DNA of 64,000 nt from RGIG5612 sp045546255 (GTDB lineage: Bacteria; Bacillota; Clostridia; Lachnospirales; Lachnospiraceae), in contig JAZQCK010000034.1 of NCBI GenBank assembly GCA_045546255.1, positions 22,187-86,186 on the forward strand, written 5' to 3'. The position numbers and the translations under genes were made by a program. Shown one piece after another: positions 7,631-17,096 of this stretch. How positions within the stretch are numbered: position 1 is the first letter of the stretch; each line of letters starts with the position of its first letter. The notes under the pieces are model-generated. The model did no database searches, had not been told where the DNA came from, and saw only the letters and a program-made list of their open reading frames with translations.

Positions 7631-8455
7631 ATGTCCAGCTTTTTAAAAAAGAGTATTTTATTATTCGGCTTACTGTTTGTGCTCCTGCTTTCCGCCTGCG
7701 GCGGGGGCAGGCCACCAGTGACGGAGCTGGAGACAAAACTGCAGGCTGAGAGTGAAACGGAAAGCATTACCGAAACGGAAACGGAGACGGAAAAAGAAAC
7801 AAAGGCATCCCGGGTGGAGCCCGGAGAGCGGGAGAACGATCCTTCCGGAGAGGAACTGTTGGCATGGGCAGACAGTCTGTATAATGATGCCGTTCAGAAA
7901 CTGGCTGATGCAGGGGATATTCCGGCTCTCGGCGATACCGATGAAACAAAGCTTGCTTTCGGAACAAACGGCAGCGGATCTTATACGGTACAATTTCTAA
8001 ACGGTACGACAGGGGATAGATTAACAGGAAAAGTCGATACGACCCCCGAGATGGTGATCGCCGCAACCCCTGATAAGGTATACTGCTCCGTCTACAGACA
8101 GCGGGTGGACCAGACGGTGCCGTTTTTCTTTCCTTCAAATACCAAGGCGGGATTACTGCATTCCGGCGAAAATACAGAGGTCTACGCAGATACTGTCGAG
8201 GAATGCCAATACCTTATATACACAAGACCTTTTATTTCTCATGTGGATGAAGGTTTCTACTCGGGAGGCTGGGACCGGACCCTTGTAACGACCGTAGTAT
8301 TCATTATTGATGCAAAGACCCGTGAGATCGCACACATTGAGGCCATAGGAACAGATGTCCCCGGAGCAAGTGTTTCTATGGGCGCCAACAAGGGAAAACC
8401 GAAATGGGAGGAGGCAGAGGAGTATATCCTCGGACTCCTTGAAGAAGAGAGTTGA
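7631..8455 (+). CDS. Putative lipoprotein of unknown function
   Basis: The 274-residue protein has a signal peptide ending in the lipobox LLSAC with Cys23, so it should be lipid-anchored outside the membrane. A low-complexity linker rich in Glu and Thr (about 33-62) follows, typical of surface lipoproteins that need to extend through the cell wall. The rest (about 70-274) is a globular domain with no family I recognise. It contains several Tyr/Phe-rich strands and a GTDVPGASVSMG loop. GGGAG lies upstream of the ATG. The next gene is 142 bp away and unrelated. Confidence 0.75.
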   Translation: MSSFLKKSILLFGLLFVLLLSACGGGRPPVTELETKLQAESETESITETETETEKETKASRVEPGERENDPSGEELLAWADSLYNDAVQKLADAGDIPALGDTDETKLAFGTNGSGSYTVQFLNGTTGDRLTGKVDTTPEMVIAATPDKVYCSVYRQRVDQTVPFFFPSNTKAGLLHSGENTEVYADTVEECQYLIYTRPFISHVDEGFYSGGWDRTLVTTVVFIIDAKTREIAHIEAIGTDVPGASVSMGANKGKPKWEEAEEYILGLLEEES

Positions 8456-8597
8456 GATGACTGTCCAGGATAAACCAAGAAGCAGGAACGGACAGCAAAT
8501 TTGACGTAGAGGTTTTGGAAACTGTATTGCGTGGAGCGGGGCATTGTCGGTTTCAGATCAGAAAAATTGATAAAAATTCTAACTTGACGAGGAAAAA

Positions 8598-9119
8598 ATG
8601 ATCATACTAATTACAGGGGCATCTCACACTGGAAAAACACTTCTGGCTCAGAAGATGCTCGAAAAATACAATTATCCATATCTGTCGATCGATCACCTGA
8701 AAATGGGTCTGATCCGCAGTGGCAATACGGAATTAACACCGGAAGATGACGATGACCTTACAGAATACCTTTGGCCGATCGTAAGGGAAATCATAAAGAC
8801 TGCTATCGAGAACAAGCAGAATCTCATTGTGGAGGGCTGCTATCTTCCATTCACTTGGAGGCAGGATTTTGATGAAAGGTATTTACCCTCGATCCGGTTC
8901 ATCTGTCTCGCCATGAGTGATCAATATATTGAGAATCATTTCAGGGAGATCATTGGACGTGCATCGGAAATAGAATCAAGATTGTCTGATGCGGACTGTA
9001 CGATGGAAAGTCTGAAAACAGATAACAGAAAAGTCATCAATGGCTTTCGGCATGCCGCAGAACAGATCATACTGATTGATTCCGATTATGAGCAAACCAT
9101 TAAAGAGCTATTGAACTGA
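8598..9119 (+). CDS. Small P-loop nucleotide kinase-like protein
   Basis: The protein has 173 residues with a Walker A motif GASHTGKT at residues 7-14, followed by a LSIDHLKMGLIRS segment like the nucleoside-binding strand of adenylate and 2-phosphoglycerate-type kinases. IVEGCYLPF provides a Walker B-like strand. The C-terminal half is helical and ends with the IILIDSDYEQT strand. The length fits small-molecule kinases of the AAA/cytidylate-kinase group. The substrate cannot be inferred. It stands alone, with a weak ribosome site (GACGAGGA) upstream. Confidence 0.7.
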   Translation: MIILITGASHTGKTLLAQKMLEKYNYPYLSIDHLKMGLIRSGNTELTPEDDDDLTEYLWPIVREIIKTAIENKQNLIVEGCYLPFTWRQDFDERYLPSIRFICLAMSDQYIENHFREIIGRASEIESRLSDADCTMESLKTDNRKVINGFRHAAEQIILIDSDYEQTIKELLN

Positions 9120-9280
9120 CAACTTCCAGTTTGTCAGGCCATTAAATCGCTTGTGTTTTAAGAGTGTGAGCAATCATTTATCGGCTGTCTATCTTAAGAA
9201 ATTAGATAGAATAATTGATTGAAAAACAGCCGATAAAGGATTATAATCGAGTCATAAAAACAAAAGGCGGGCGGCGTATC

Positions 9281-10171
9281 ATGGGATTTATTTCAGTAAA
9301 AGAAGCTAGTGAGAAATGGGGAATCACGGAACGGGTAGTGCGTCAGTATTGTGCTGATGGACGCGTCCCCGGTGCTTTTATTACAGGAAAAACCTGGAAT
9401 ATTCCCGCAACTGCAAAAAAGCCGGACCGGAAACCCAGACAGCGGCCTATTCCTTCAGACCTGCTCGGCAGACTGACTATGGAAAAAGAAGCAGGAATTT
9501 CCGGCGGAATCTATCATAAAGTTCAGATTGAGCTCACATACAATTCTAATCACATGGAAGGCAGTCGCCTGACACACGACCAAACCCGGTTTATCTTTGA
9601 AACCAACACCATTGATACACCAGATGGGTCTGTTAACGTGGACGATATCCTGGAGACCGCGAATCATTTTCGTTGTATTGACCTGATTATTGATCAGGCA
9701 AAACGGCCCCTTTCGGAAACAATGATTAAACAGCTGCATTTCATTTTGAAAAATGGCACGGTAGATAGCAGAAAGAGTTGGTTTTCGGTAGGTGGATATA
9801 AACGATTGGCAAATGAAGTCGGTGGAAGAGAGACGACCGCACCAAAGGATGTACCCGCAAAGATGAAAGAACTGCTTTCAAGTTACAAGAATCTGAAAGA
9901 GGTGACAATTGATGATCTGTTGGACTTTCATTATCGCTTTGAGTCGATTCATCCATTCCAGGATGGGAATGGGCGCGTGGGCAGACTGATTCTTTTTAAG
10001 GAAGCCTTAAAGAATGGAATAGTACCCTTTATTATTGAAGATGATATGAAGCTGTACTATTACCGCGGACTTCAGGAGTGGAGAAATGAAAAAGGCTTCC
10101 TTCGTGATACCTGCCTTGCGGCTCAGGATCGATTTAAAAATCATCTTGATTATTATGGAATAAAATACTGA
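9281..10171 (+). CDS. Fic-domain AMPylase-type protein with N-terminal DNA-binding domain
   Basis: The 296-residue protein starts with a MerR/excisionase-like helix-turn-helix (SVKEASEKWGITERVVRQYC, about 5-24). The Fic core follows, with the catalytic motif HPFQDGNGR at 224-232 and a further Arg at 235. Upstream of the core, SNHMEG (89-94) fits the inhibitory (S/T)xxxE(G/N) helix, placing it among self-inhibited class II Fic enzymes. Family members transfer AMP from ATP to a protein hydroxyl. The frame is open from 9215, but no ribosome site precedes that ATG. The start at 9281 follows a GGCGGGCGGCG stretch and begins exactly at the DNA-binding domain. Confidence 0.85.
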   Translation: MGFISVKEASEKWGITERVVRQYCADGRVPGAFITGKTWNIPATAKKPDRKPRQRPIPSDLLGRLTMEKEAGISGGIYHKVQIELTYNSNHMEGSRLTHDQTRFIFETNTIDTPDGSVNVDDILETANHFRCIDLIIDQAKRPLSETMIKQLHFILKNGTVDSRKSWFSVGGYKRLANEVGGRETTAPKDVPAKMKELLSSYKNLKEVTIDDLLDFHYRFESIHPFQDGNGRVGRLILFKEALKNGIVPFIIEDDMKLYYYRGLQEWRNEKGFLRDTCLAAQDRFKNHLDYYGIKY

Positions 10172-10202
10172 TTCCTTTTTGGTCCGCATTTTGGCCTGCA
10201 AG

Positions 10203-10259
10203 TGTCTTGAGGTGAGGAATCCCGCAAATCCTTATATAACAAGGGGCTGCGGGATTTTT
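10203..10259. repeat. Dispersed terminator-like repeat, copy 3, with altered stem
   Basis: It shares TGTC..GAGGTGAGGAATCC with copies 1 and 2, but its hairpin is CCCGCAAATCCTT (10221-10233) with AAGGGGCTGCGGG (10241-10253), followed by TTTTT. Stem bases differ from the other copies yet still pair, so the fold is conserved. It separates the convergent Fic and LRR genes. Confidence 0.75.
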
Positions 10260-10266
10260 GTTTGTT

Positions 10267-11664
10267 TTACTTCTGCCATTCATACCATGGATATCCTTCG
10301 TAATCTTTTAGATAGATCGGACAGAATTCTGAGGTTTTTGTATTACCGTGATAGTCTTGCGCGTCATAATGGAACACTTCCCGCATGTGTACATAATAAT
10401 CAAAGAAAGTGTAGCCTTCATCGTTATATCTCCAGCCGTAACCATAGGGGTGAGAACCCTCGAAAACACAGATACAATCCGGATGATTCTCTGCGAATGC
10501 TGAACTGGCTTCCGCCGGAATGTCGGTGCCCATGGCTGTCAGCCGCTGCAAATGCAAATCATTCAGGGGCGAAAGATCAGAGACGCCGGTAAATCCAATG
10601 TTCAGATATTTCAGGGAAGGAATATCCTTCAACGGTGAAACATCCGTGATAAAGCCGCACCAGCCCAGTTCCAGCCAGGTCAGATTCTGACAGTTTTTGA
10701 ACGGGGTAAGGTCTGAGACCGGTGATCCGCCGGCAATAATACATTCCAACTTCGGCATATGGCTGACAAAGCTGATGTCCGTAAGCGAATCATTGTGCCC
10801 AACATCCAGATAGACACATTCTGTACAGTAATCCAGCTGATGGCAATTCGAATCGTCAAGATTATAAGTGATGCGCAGGGCTTGTTCATCGGTCAGAAAA
10901 TCGTAATGATCCTCTGGAAAAATAGCCCTGAGATAAATTCGCCAGACGATTTTCTTATTGGGGAATTCATCGCGGAGAGATGCCATGACTTCGTCGTCAA
11001 TGCCGCAGGTATCCAGGAGAAGATAGTTGCATCCGGACATGATGGAAAGAGCTTCGCGGATTTCATCAACTCCTTCGTTTCCAATGTTCACATCTACATA
11101 CTCCACGCGTTCGTCTTGAGTAGAAATATGCTGGCCGAAAAGATCAAATTCATAGTGAATCTTCACGTTTGGAAGCTTTTCCGTCAATTGCTTCACATCT
11201 GCAATGGAAAGCATAGAGGAACCGGAGGGAGACATCAGTTCGATCTCAGAAAGCATCGGAAGCAAAGCCAGCTTCGGTTCAGCTTGTAAAAGCTGCTCGG
11301 AGTCAAGTCCGGATAAGTCAAGCTTATCGCTGGTTTCATTATAGGTTTTTCCGCCAATATCCACTGTGAAGCATATTTGTACCGCGGGTGCAGCGCTGCG
11401 GATCCTGTCTAACTCATCTGCGGAAAGCTCCGTTTCCGGAAAGGAAATTTTTGTGAGTTTCTTCAGCTTCGGAAGCGCTTTGAGAAGCGCGTTCGTGTCG
11501 TAATCACCTTCCACAAGCGTAAGCTCCTGAACATTTTTGCTGATAGAAACACTTCCAATCGAGGCCTTACCGTTTATGAGTAGAAGAATAATGACAGCAG
11601 CAATTATGGCTACTGCAACAATGGAAATAATGACCAGTGGGGTACTCCGCCTTTTGTGCTCCAT
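10267..11664 (-). CDS. Membrane-anchored leucine-rich-repeat protein
   Basis: The 465-residue protein has a short basic N-terminus and one membrane span (about 9-31), so most of it is outside the cell. Leucine-rich repeats are visible at two levels: KALPKLKKLTKISFPETELS near the start, and a classic run LTDISFVSHMPKLECIIAGGSPVSDL / LTWLELGWCGFITDVSPL / LKYLNIGFTGVSDLSPL (about 290-380). The last 80 residues are rich in Tyr, Trp, Asp and His and form an unknown tail. The gene faces the Fic gene and is divergent from the MoaF-like gene. A protein- or ligand-binding surface role is likely. No enzymatic motif is seen. Confidence 0.75.
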   Translation of the reverse strand: MEHKRRSTPLVIISIVAVAIIAAVIILLLINGKASIGSVSISKNVQELTLVEGDYDTNALLKALPKLKKLTKISFPETELSADELDRIRSAAPAVQICFTVDIGGKTYNETSDKLDLSGLDSEQLLQAEPKLALLPMLSEIELMSPSGSSMLSIADVKQLTEKLPNVKIHYEFDLFGQHISTQDERVEYVDVNIGNEGVDEIREALSIMSGCNYLLLDTCGIDDEVMASLRDEFPNKKIVWRIYLRAIFPEDHYDFLTDEQALRITYNLDDSNCHQLDYCTECVYLDVGHNDSLTDISFVSHMPKLECIIAGGSPVSDLTPFKNCQNLTWLELGWCGFITDVSPLKDIPSLKYLNIGFTGVSDLSPLNDLHLQRLTAMGTDIPAEASSAFAENHPDCICVFEGSHPYGYGWRYNDEGYTFFDYYVHMREVFHYDAQDYHGNTKTSEFCPIYLKDYEGYPWYEWQK

Positions 11665-11883
11665 GAATATCCTCGTTTCTGATTCAAGTTTGCCTTTTCA
11701 ACATCGTATTATACCCCTGCTTACAAGCCAAGTACAAGTAAAAGGCAACCCCTTGAATCACTTCATCTATTTTTTTTATTTCATATCTTTCAACAAAAGG
11801 ATTACGCTTAAACAAAGAGGCTGCAGCGGCAGTCTCGAAAGAGCATCAAAACATGGGATATTATTAAAATAGAAAGGTATAAA

Positions 11884-13680
11884 ATGTTTAGATTCAATTA
11901 CTCAAAACTCAATCTGGAACAAGTGAAAAAGGCGGTTTTTAACAGCGGCGGCCCGGCGGGCACAGAGGCACTTTCCGATTGTCTTGCCACAAGAGAGATC
12001 AAGCTGCACCTTGATCATGACGGGGTTGAACCACCGGAACTCATATACCGTTTCCAGAGTCGGGACAGGCTGTCGCTGATTGAAAATGGGGGAGCGCCGG
12101 TCGATTGTTCCTATGGTGCGCTGCAGCTGAACTCCTACGTTTTATTTGCGCACATGATCCCGGATACGCTGAGAGGTTATGCGGTGATTTTGGACACCGT
12201 TTCCGGAAGGGCGGCAGCCTGCGAGATGTGGTTTATCGACCATGAAGGCGTCAGACCTGATACAAGCAGTAAACCGCTTACGATCGACGACCTGACAACC
12301 ATGGATTTCTTTGAGAATCGCGAGGTAGAGCGGCAAGTCTACCTGGGCTGCTTTACGGAATCTGACCGGCAGGCTGTGGATTCAAGGTTCTTTCGCTCCC
12401 TTCGACTGGATAACAAAATGATCAAATGGGGCGACGACCTTGGAAGAAAACGGATTTTCACTTATATTTCCAACTATTTTTCGACTATGGTGGAACTCGA
12501 CACGCCGGATGGTGGGGATGTGCTGACATTTCCCTCTGATTATCTTCAGCTTGATGACAGCACTTTTTTCTATGATTTCGGTGAGGTCGAATATTCCGGA
12601 CGCCTGTCTGTTGAGGTGATTGATCTTTTCTCCATGAAGAAAATCGGCGTCACGATGGGTATGGACGAAGAAGACCGCTTCGAGTTCAGAATGTACCGTG
12701 CGGATGGCAGATATCTTGGACAGTATGCGACGTTCTACAATTTTGATGATCCGGGAAATGTTCTGCCGCCCCGCATGGAAGCCAGACTTAAAAACGGAAG
12801 AAAAGGAGCCAGATGCACGTACCGTACCAGCCTTCTGGCCAGCGCGCCAACCCAGGAACAGATCAATGCGCTTTCTTCTTCTGTTGAGCTTTTTGACGAG
12901 GAATCAAATCCGATGGTATCCGAGTCGAAAATGGCATACAGTTCGCTGTGCAAAGGCAAAAAGGTGATGTTTCGAGATGATGCCGGATTTTTTATGGAAC
13001 TGGATTTCTTTGAGTCGGAGCGTTTGCACTTTCGCACTGCGGAACAGAATTGGACCGAAGCTGAATACCGTGCGTTTGAACTGGATGAGGATTTGGTTTT
13101 TCTGGGATTTTATGTTCCGGAATCCTGCCCGCCTCGGGGAATACAGTTTGCGCTGGATTTTAAGAACGGCTGTGCTACCTGCATCGATGCGAAGATGGCA
13201 GGAGGATCCGATGCTCACGATGTCGTTGCGGACTATCATTTCGGATATATGGAAGCCGAAGGTGTTTCGATGCCACAGACAATGCGTCACGGCTTCACGC
13301 AAGAGCTCCTCGGTCGTTCGTTCACCTGGACTTATTCCCGCGGGATGTCGAGCCAGCATATCTATAACGCGCCGAACTCCTATTCCTGGACGATTTTTAT
13401 CGGCGGTGAGCCGGACGATCCGGGCTTCCAGGCCGGAGGTTTTGTCTGGAGCTCGCCATGTACGTACATCAAGCTGCGGGATGAGGTCTATATCATGACC
13501 TGGGTCGAAGAAAAATGGGCAGGAGGGCTGAGCAGCGCAGCAATGAATCTGCGTATCATGCATGACTGCGGTTTTAACCTTGCGCTTTCACATGATGGTC
13601 TTAACCTGAAATTTACAATACTTAGCGCATTCGCGCGGGATGCGGGAAGATGCGATTTGACAGCAGTTTTTCCACATTAA
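11884..13680 (+). CDS. MoaF-like protein with duplicated calycin-type domains
   Basis: The 598-residue protein ends with a segment typical of MoaF C-terminal domains: SFTWTYSRGMSSQHIYNAPNS, YSWTIFIGGEP, YIKLRDEVYIMTWVEEKW and a closing LRIMHDCGF strand (about 475-580). Three further stretches have the same beta-rich pattern: about 50-115, about 195-300 and about 375-440 (TEAEYRAFELDEDLVFLGFY..GIQFALDFKNG). Family MoaF proteins are about 250-280 residues with two such domains, so this looks like a doubled form. MoaF has been linked to molybdenum-cofactor or monoamine-regulon loci, but its biochemistry is uncertain. No signal peptide is seen. AGAAAGGTATAAA precedes the ATG. Confidence 0.55.
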   Translation: MFRFNYSKLNLEQVKKAVFNSGGPAGTEALSDCLATREIKLHLDHDGVEPPELIYRFQSRDRLSLIENGGAPVDCSYGALQLNSYVLFAHMIPDTLRGYAVILDTVSGRAAACEMWFIDHEGVRPDTSSKPLTIDDLTTMDFFENREVERQVYLGCFTESDRQAVDSRFFRSLRLDNKMIKWGDDLGRKRIFTYISNYFSTMVELDTPDGGDVLTFPSDYLQLDDSTFFYDFGEVEYSGRLSVEVIDLFSMKKIGVTMGMDEEDRFEFRMYRADGRYLGQYATFYNFDDPGNVLPPRMEARLKNGRKGARCTYRTSLLASAPTQEQINALSSSVELFDEESNPMVSESKMAYSSLCKGKKVMFRDDAGFFMELDFFESERLHFRTAEQNWTEAEYRAFELDEDLVFLGFYVPESCPPRGIQFALDFKNGCATCIDAKMAGGSDAHDVVADYHFGYMEAEGVSMPQTMRHGFTQELLGRSFTWTYSRGMSSQHIYNAPNSYSWTIFIGGEPDDPGFQAGGFVWSSPCTYIKLRDEVYIMTWVEEKWAGGLSSAAMNLRIMHDCGFNLALSHDGLNLKFTILSAFARDAGRCDLTAVFPH

Positions 13681-13724
13681 AATGTTATAATTTAATTAAC
13701 CAAATCGGAATTTGTACGGAAAAA

Positions 13725-13865
13725 ATGCCGGAAGGGGAACCGCGAGCTCTTTGGAGTTCGCTGCCGGATTCGGCAGATTTTAAGAGCGGGGATGAAATCT
13801 ACTCCTTATGCCATAACTGCAACAATATCATTGAAGAGATGCATCCGGGGACGAAGGTACGCTCG
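13725..13865 (+). pseudogene. Remnant of a Cys-containing metal-binding protein
   Basis: In the frame starting at ATG 13725 the first 47 codons give a coherent N-terminus (EPRALWSSLPDSADFKSGDE, then IYSLCHNCNNIIEEMHPGTK, then RSLW) with a CxxC pair, as in Fe-S or zinc-binding proteins. After RSLW the frame turns into unrelated sequence and another gene fragment takes over in a different frame. No ribosome site is seen. It appears to be the severed start of a lost gene. Confidence 0.45.
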
Positions 13866-13867
13866 CT

Positions 13868-14146
13868 TTGGAAAAAGGACAGCCAACAAAACCATTGCTT
13901 CTCCGATTGGACACCGCTGAGAAGTATCTGGAGCGGTATCCGGATGCAAAGTTGATATTAACTGGCGGAAATGCTGATTGTTCTGGAAAGACGGAGGCAG
14001 AGACGAAGCGGGAGCTCCTGGCTGCGAAAAAAGCAGGCTTTACAAATATTAAGAGACTTCCTGCGCCATCCCCGTTTTTTGAGTATGGCGAGAATATGCT
14101 GTCGGAAGTTGTCCTGACCATAAATGAGCTGACAAAACATAAATAG
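13868..14146 (+). pseudogene. YdcF/DUF218-like fragment fused into decayed locus
   Basis: The frame beginning at TTG 13868 reads EKGQPTKPLLLRLDTAEKYL, then ERYPDAKLILTGGNADCSGK and TEAE. This matches the middle of YdcF/SanA (DUF218) membrane-associated proteins (RLD-A-YL..NPDAK-I-SGG..TEAE). The family N-terminus (GxxL..G) and most of the C-terminal half are missing, and the last 40 residues do not look like the family. Together with the preceding fragment it marks a chimeric degraded locus. Confidence 0.5.
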
Positions 14147-14216
14147 TTCGGATTTGTTGAGCATTTATGTTCAAATCCGATTGTCACCTCTTTTTCTTGT
14201 AAAAAACGACATAATT

Positions 14217-14278
14217 GGAACTCATGAGTCGAGTTTTTGTCTTATCGACAGATAAGGAACTCATGAGTTCTTTTTTTT
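14217..14278 (+). terminator. Strong hairpin terminator before the GH3 gene
   Basis: GAACTCATGAGT occurs on both sides (14218-14229 and 14257-14268) around an inner CTTATC-gaca-GATAAG hairpin. The right arm is the 14-bp palindrome GAACTCATGAGTTC, followed by eight T. Confidence 0.75.
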
Positions 14279-14357
14279 GTCTGTTTTTTTAGAATATAAC
14301 GAGACAGTGAATAATATGATACAATCCTATCAAGAATGAAAGGATCGATTGAGACGG

Positions 14358-16493
14358 ATGGATATTGAAAAAATCTTAAACCAAATGACGGTGGAAGAGA
14401 AAGCGGCGCTTGTTTCCGGAACGGATTTCATGTACACGAATCCGATCCCGCGGCTGGACATCCCTTCTCTTTGCATGGCGGATGGCCCTCATGGACTCAG
14501 GAAGCAGAGTGGAAGCGGGGATAACGGCATCGGCTCATCAGAGCCCGCGACCTCTTTCCCGACTGCGGTAACAACGGCGTCCGGATGGAACCCCGATAAC
14601 ACGCGCAGGATGGGAGAGGCCATCGCGGAAGAATGCCGCTATTACGGCGTGCATACGCTGCTTGGCCCCGGCATGAATCTCAAACGGAATCCGCTTTGTG
14701 GAAGAAACTTCGAATATTTTTCGGAAGATCCATTGCTTGCCGGAGTCATGGGAGCAGCGGAAGTAGAAGGCGTCCAGAGCAAAGGCGTCGGCGTGTCCGT
14801 AAAACATTTCGCGCTGAACAATTCGGAAAATTATCGCTTCATGGGAAATTCCATCGCCTCGGAAAAGGCGATCCGCAATCTCTATCTGAAACAGTTTGAA
14901 TATATCGTAAAACATGCAAAACCGGCCACGATCATGTGCGCCTACAATCAGATCAATGGAGAATACTGCTCGGAAAACAAATGGCTCCTGACCGATGTTC
15001 TCCGCAAGGAATGGGGCTTTGACGGCGTTGTTATGACCGACTGGGGAGCGATGCATGACAGGGTCAAGGCTCTGAAAGCCGGGCTGGATCTTGAGATGCC
15101 GGGAGATACTGCGATCTGTCGGAGATGGATCCTGGATGCTGCAGCGGACGGTAGTCTAAAGATGGAAGAGTTGGATCAGGCCTGCCGGAACATCCTTCGC
15201 TGGGTGGACCGCTATGTGAAACCGGCGGATAAAACTCCAGTGGACTGGGATGCTCACCATGCACTTGCAGGAGAGATTGCGGCAGACTGCGCTGTGCTGA
15301 TGAAAAATGACGGGGAGCTGCCGTTAAGCTCCGATGTCAAAATTCACGTCGAGGGAGAACTGTTCCATCATATGCGCTATCAGGGCGCGGGAAGTTCTTT
15401 GATCAATCCGACAAAAGTGACTTCCCCGGAAGATGCCTTCAAAGAGAAAGGAATCCGATATGATCATTCGATCGATGATTGTGATGTGATCTTAGTGTTT
15501 GCCGGACTGACGGATGAATATGAAAGTGAAGGATTTGACAGGGAGTCAATGAAACTTCCGGAAGACCAGCTGCGGCTGATCGAGGAGATGTGTGATACCG
15601 GGAAAACGGTTGTAATAGTATTGTTTGGAGGCTCTGTTGTTGAACTTCCATTTACGGATAAAGTGAGTGCAATTTTGAATATGTTCCTTCCGGGACAGAA
15701 CGGCGGAACCGCAGTCTATGAGCTCTTGTATGGCGAAAAAAATCCTTCCGGAAAACTGTCCGAGACCTGGCCGCTCAAATACGAAGATGTTCCTGGAGCA
15801 AAATGTTTCGGCAAAGGGATCAATGAGGTTTACGAAGAAGGCTGTGAGGTCGGTTATCGCTATTATCAAGCCCACGATATTCCGGTTCGATTTCCGTTTG
15901 GCTTTGGCCTTAGCTATACATCGTTTGAAAAAACAGAATGGGTGAAAAATGGCGAAGCCTATGAGCAGACGATCACCAATACAGGGGAAAGAGCGGGCGC
16001 TGAGGTCGCACAGTTATATCTGAACGGCATCTTAAAAGGCTTCCGGAAAGTCTGGTTGGAGCCGGGCGAGAGCAAGAAAGTCTCGATCGTTCCAGAACCA
16101 GAGGACGCAGCCGACCTGCCAGACACATTAAGCGTCCCGCAGCTTCCGCCAAGCCTTCCAATAACACTAGAATCCCGGTTCACGGATCTGAAACAGACTT
16201 TCATGGGGCGCATCCTTTATAAGGCGGTCCTTTCCATGGCCATGAAACAGGAAAAAGAAGCCAGGAAAATGCCAGATGGTCCGGAGAAAGATAACAAGAT
16301 AAAAGGGGCCCTTTTCTTAAAGCGGATCCTGGAATCCAACTCCCTTCGTTCGATGGCGATGTCCGCAGGGAAGCGCTTCCCATATCATTATGCTTTGGGC
16401 TTTAGAGACTTGGCGAACGGACATCTCTTGCGGGGGCTTAAAGATTTCTTAACCCCGGTAAAAGTACCGAAGCTGCCGAAGGAAAAGGAGTAG
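14358..16493 (+). CDS. Beta-glucosidase-type glycoside hydrolase, family 3
   Basis: The 711-residue cytoplasmic-looking protein has the GH3 barrel at about 1-290, with KHFALNN (149-155) and the nucleophile motif FDGVVMTDWGA (Asp near 228). The alpha/beta sandwich at about 305-520 has TDEYESEGFDR carrying the acid/base Glu near 389-391. The fibronectin-III-like region after LEPGESKKVSIVP is short: the usual strands through the YxIxVG-SS segment are missing, and a helical tail follows. No signal peptide is present, so it probably acts on imported oligosaccharides or glycosides. An in-frame TTG at 14349 sits closer to AAAGGA (14338-14343) and is an alternative start. A flavin reductase gene follows after 6 bp. 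Confidence 0.9.
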   Translation: MDIEKILNQMTVEEKAALVSGTDFMYTNPIPRLDIPSLCMADGPHGLRKQSGSGDNGIGSSEPATSFPTAVTTASGWNPDNTRRMGEAIAEECRYYGVHTLLGPGMNLKRNPLCGRNFEYFSEDPLLAGVMGAAEVEGVQSKGVGVSVKHFALNNSENYRFMGNSIASEKAIRNLYLKQFEYIVKHAKPATIMCAYNQINGEYCSENKWLLTDVLRKEWGFDGVVMTDWGAMHDRVKALKAGLDLEMPGDTAICRRWILDAAADGSLKMEELDQACRNILRWVDRYVKPADKTPVDWDAHHALAGEIAADCAVLMKNDGELPLSSDVKIHVEGELFHHMRYQGAGSSLINPTKVTSPEDAFKEKGIRYDHSIDDCDVILVFAGLTDEYESEGFDRESMKLPEDQLRLIEEMCDTGKTVVIVLFGGSVVELPFTDKVSAILNMFLPGQNGGTAVYELLYGEKNPSGKLSETWPLKYEDVPGAKCFGKGINEVYEEGCEVGYRYYQAHDIPVRFPFGFGLSYTSFEKTEWVKNGEAYEQTITNTGERAGAEVAQLYLNGILKGFRKVWLEPGESKKVSIVPEPEDAADLPDTLSVPQLPPSLPITLESRFTDLKQTFMGRILYKAVLSMAMKQEKEARKMPDGPEKDNKIKGALFLKRILESNSLRSMAMSAGKRFPYHYALGFRDLANGHLLRGLKDFLTPVKVPKLPKEKE

Positions 16494-16499
16494 AGAAGT

Positions 16500-17096
16500 A
16501 TGGCGAAAAAAGAATTAAAACTTCACGCAGTGGTTTCTCCGACGGAGACTGTTGTGGTGTCAGCCTATGACGAAGCTGGCAAAGCATGCGCGTGTACGCT
16601 TGCGTTTTACATGGTAAGCAGTCATGTTCCGCCGTGTGTAACGATCGCGATCAATGCCACGCAAAAGAGGGAGACGCTTGCAGCGATGCTTAAAAGCAAG
16701 GCATTTGTCCTTGGCTTTCCAAGTATTGACCAGATGAAGGAAGCGGACTATCTGGGCGTCGAGTCTGGATATAAAACTGACAAACTGTCAAATATCGGAT
16801 ATGCAACTAGTGAGGCAAAAACAGTTCATGCGCCGATCATCAATGAATTCCTTCTATCACTGGAATGTGAGATCGTTCATACCGTTACGGTTGGAAGCCA
16901 TATGCAGGTGACGGGAGAGGTGAAACGAATCCTTGCGGATGAATCTATATTAAATGAAAAAGACAAGATCGATATCGGAAAACTGAAGCCGATCATTTAC
17001 GACGAAGAACAAGTCCAATATCTGTCTGTCGGAGAGAGACTGGCAGATGCCTTCCGACCCGGAATGGCGCTTAAGAAGAGCTTTGATGAAAAATGA
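16500..17096 (+). CDS. FMN-binding flavin reductase-family protein
   Basis: The protein has 198 residues with the split-barrel flavoreductase fold: a VVSPTETVVVSAYDEAGKAC strand pair, CVTIAINATQKRETLAAMLKSKAFVLGFP (the phosphate-contacting loop and helix) and an EC-EIVHTVTVGSHMQVTGEV strand near 125-145. Such proteins bind FMN and reduce it or pass electrons to partner enzymes, and many act as general flavoreductases. AAGGAAAAGGAG precedes the ATG, and the gene directly follows the GH3 gene, so the two are likely co-transcribed. A bidirectional terminator at 17096-17124 ends the unit. A flavin-dependent partner enzyme is not evident next to it. Confidence 0.85.
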   Translation: MAKKELKLHAVVSPTETVVVSAYDEAGKACACTLAFYMVSSHVPPCVTIAINATQKRETLAAMLKSKAFVLGFPSIDQMKEADYLGVESGYKTDKLSNIGYATSEAKTVHAPIINEFLLSLECEIVHTVTVGSHMQVTGEVKRILADESILNEKDKIDIGKLKPIIYDEEQVQYLSVGERLADAFRPGMALKKSFDEK

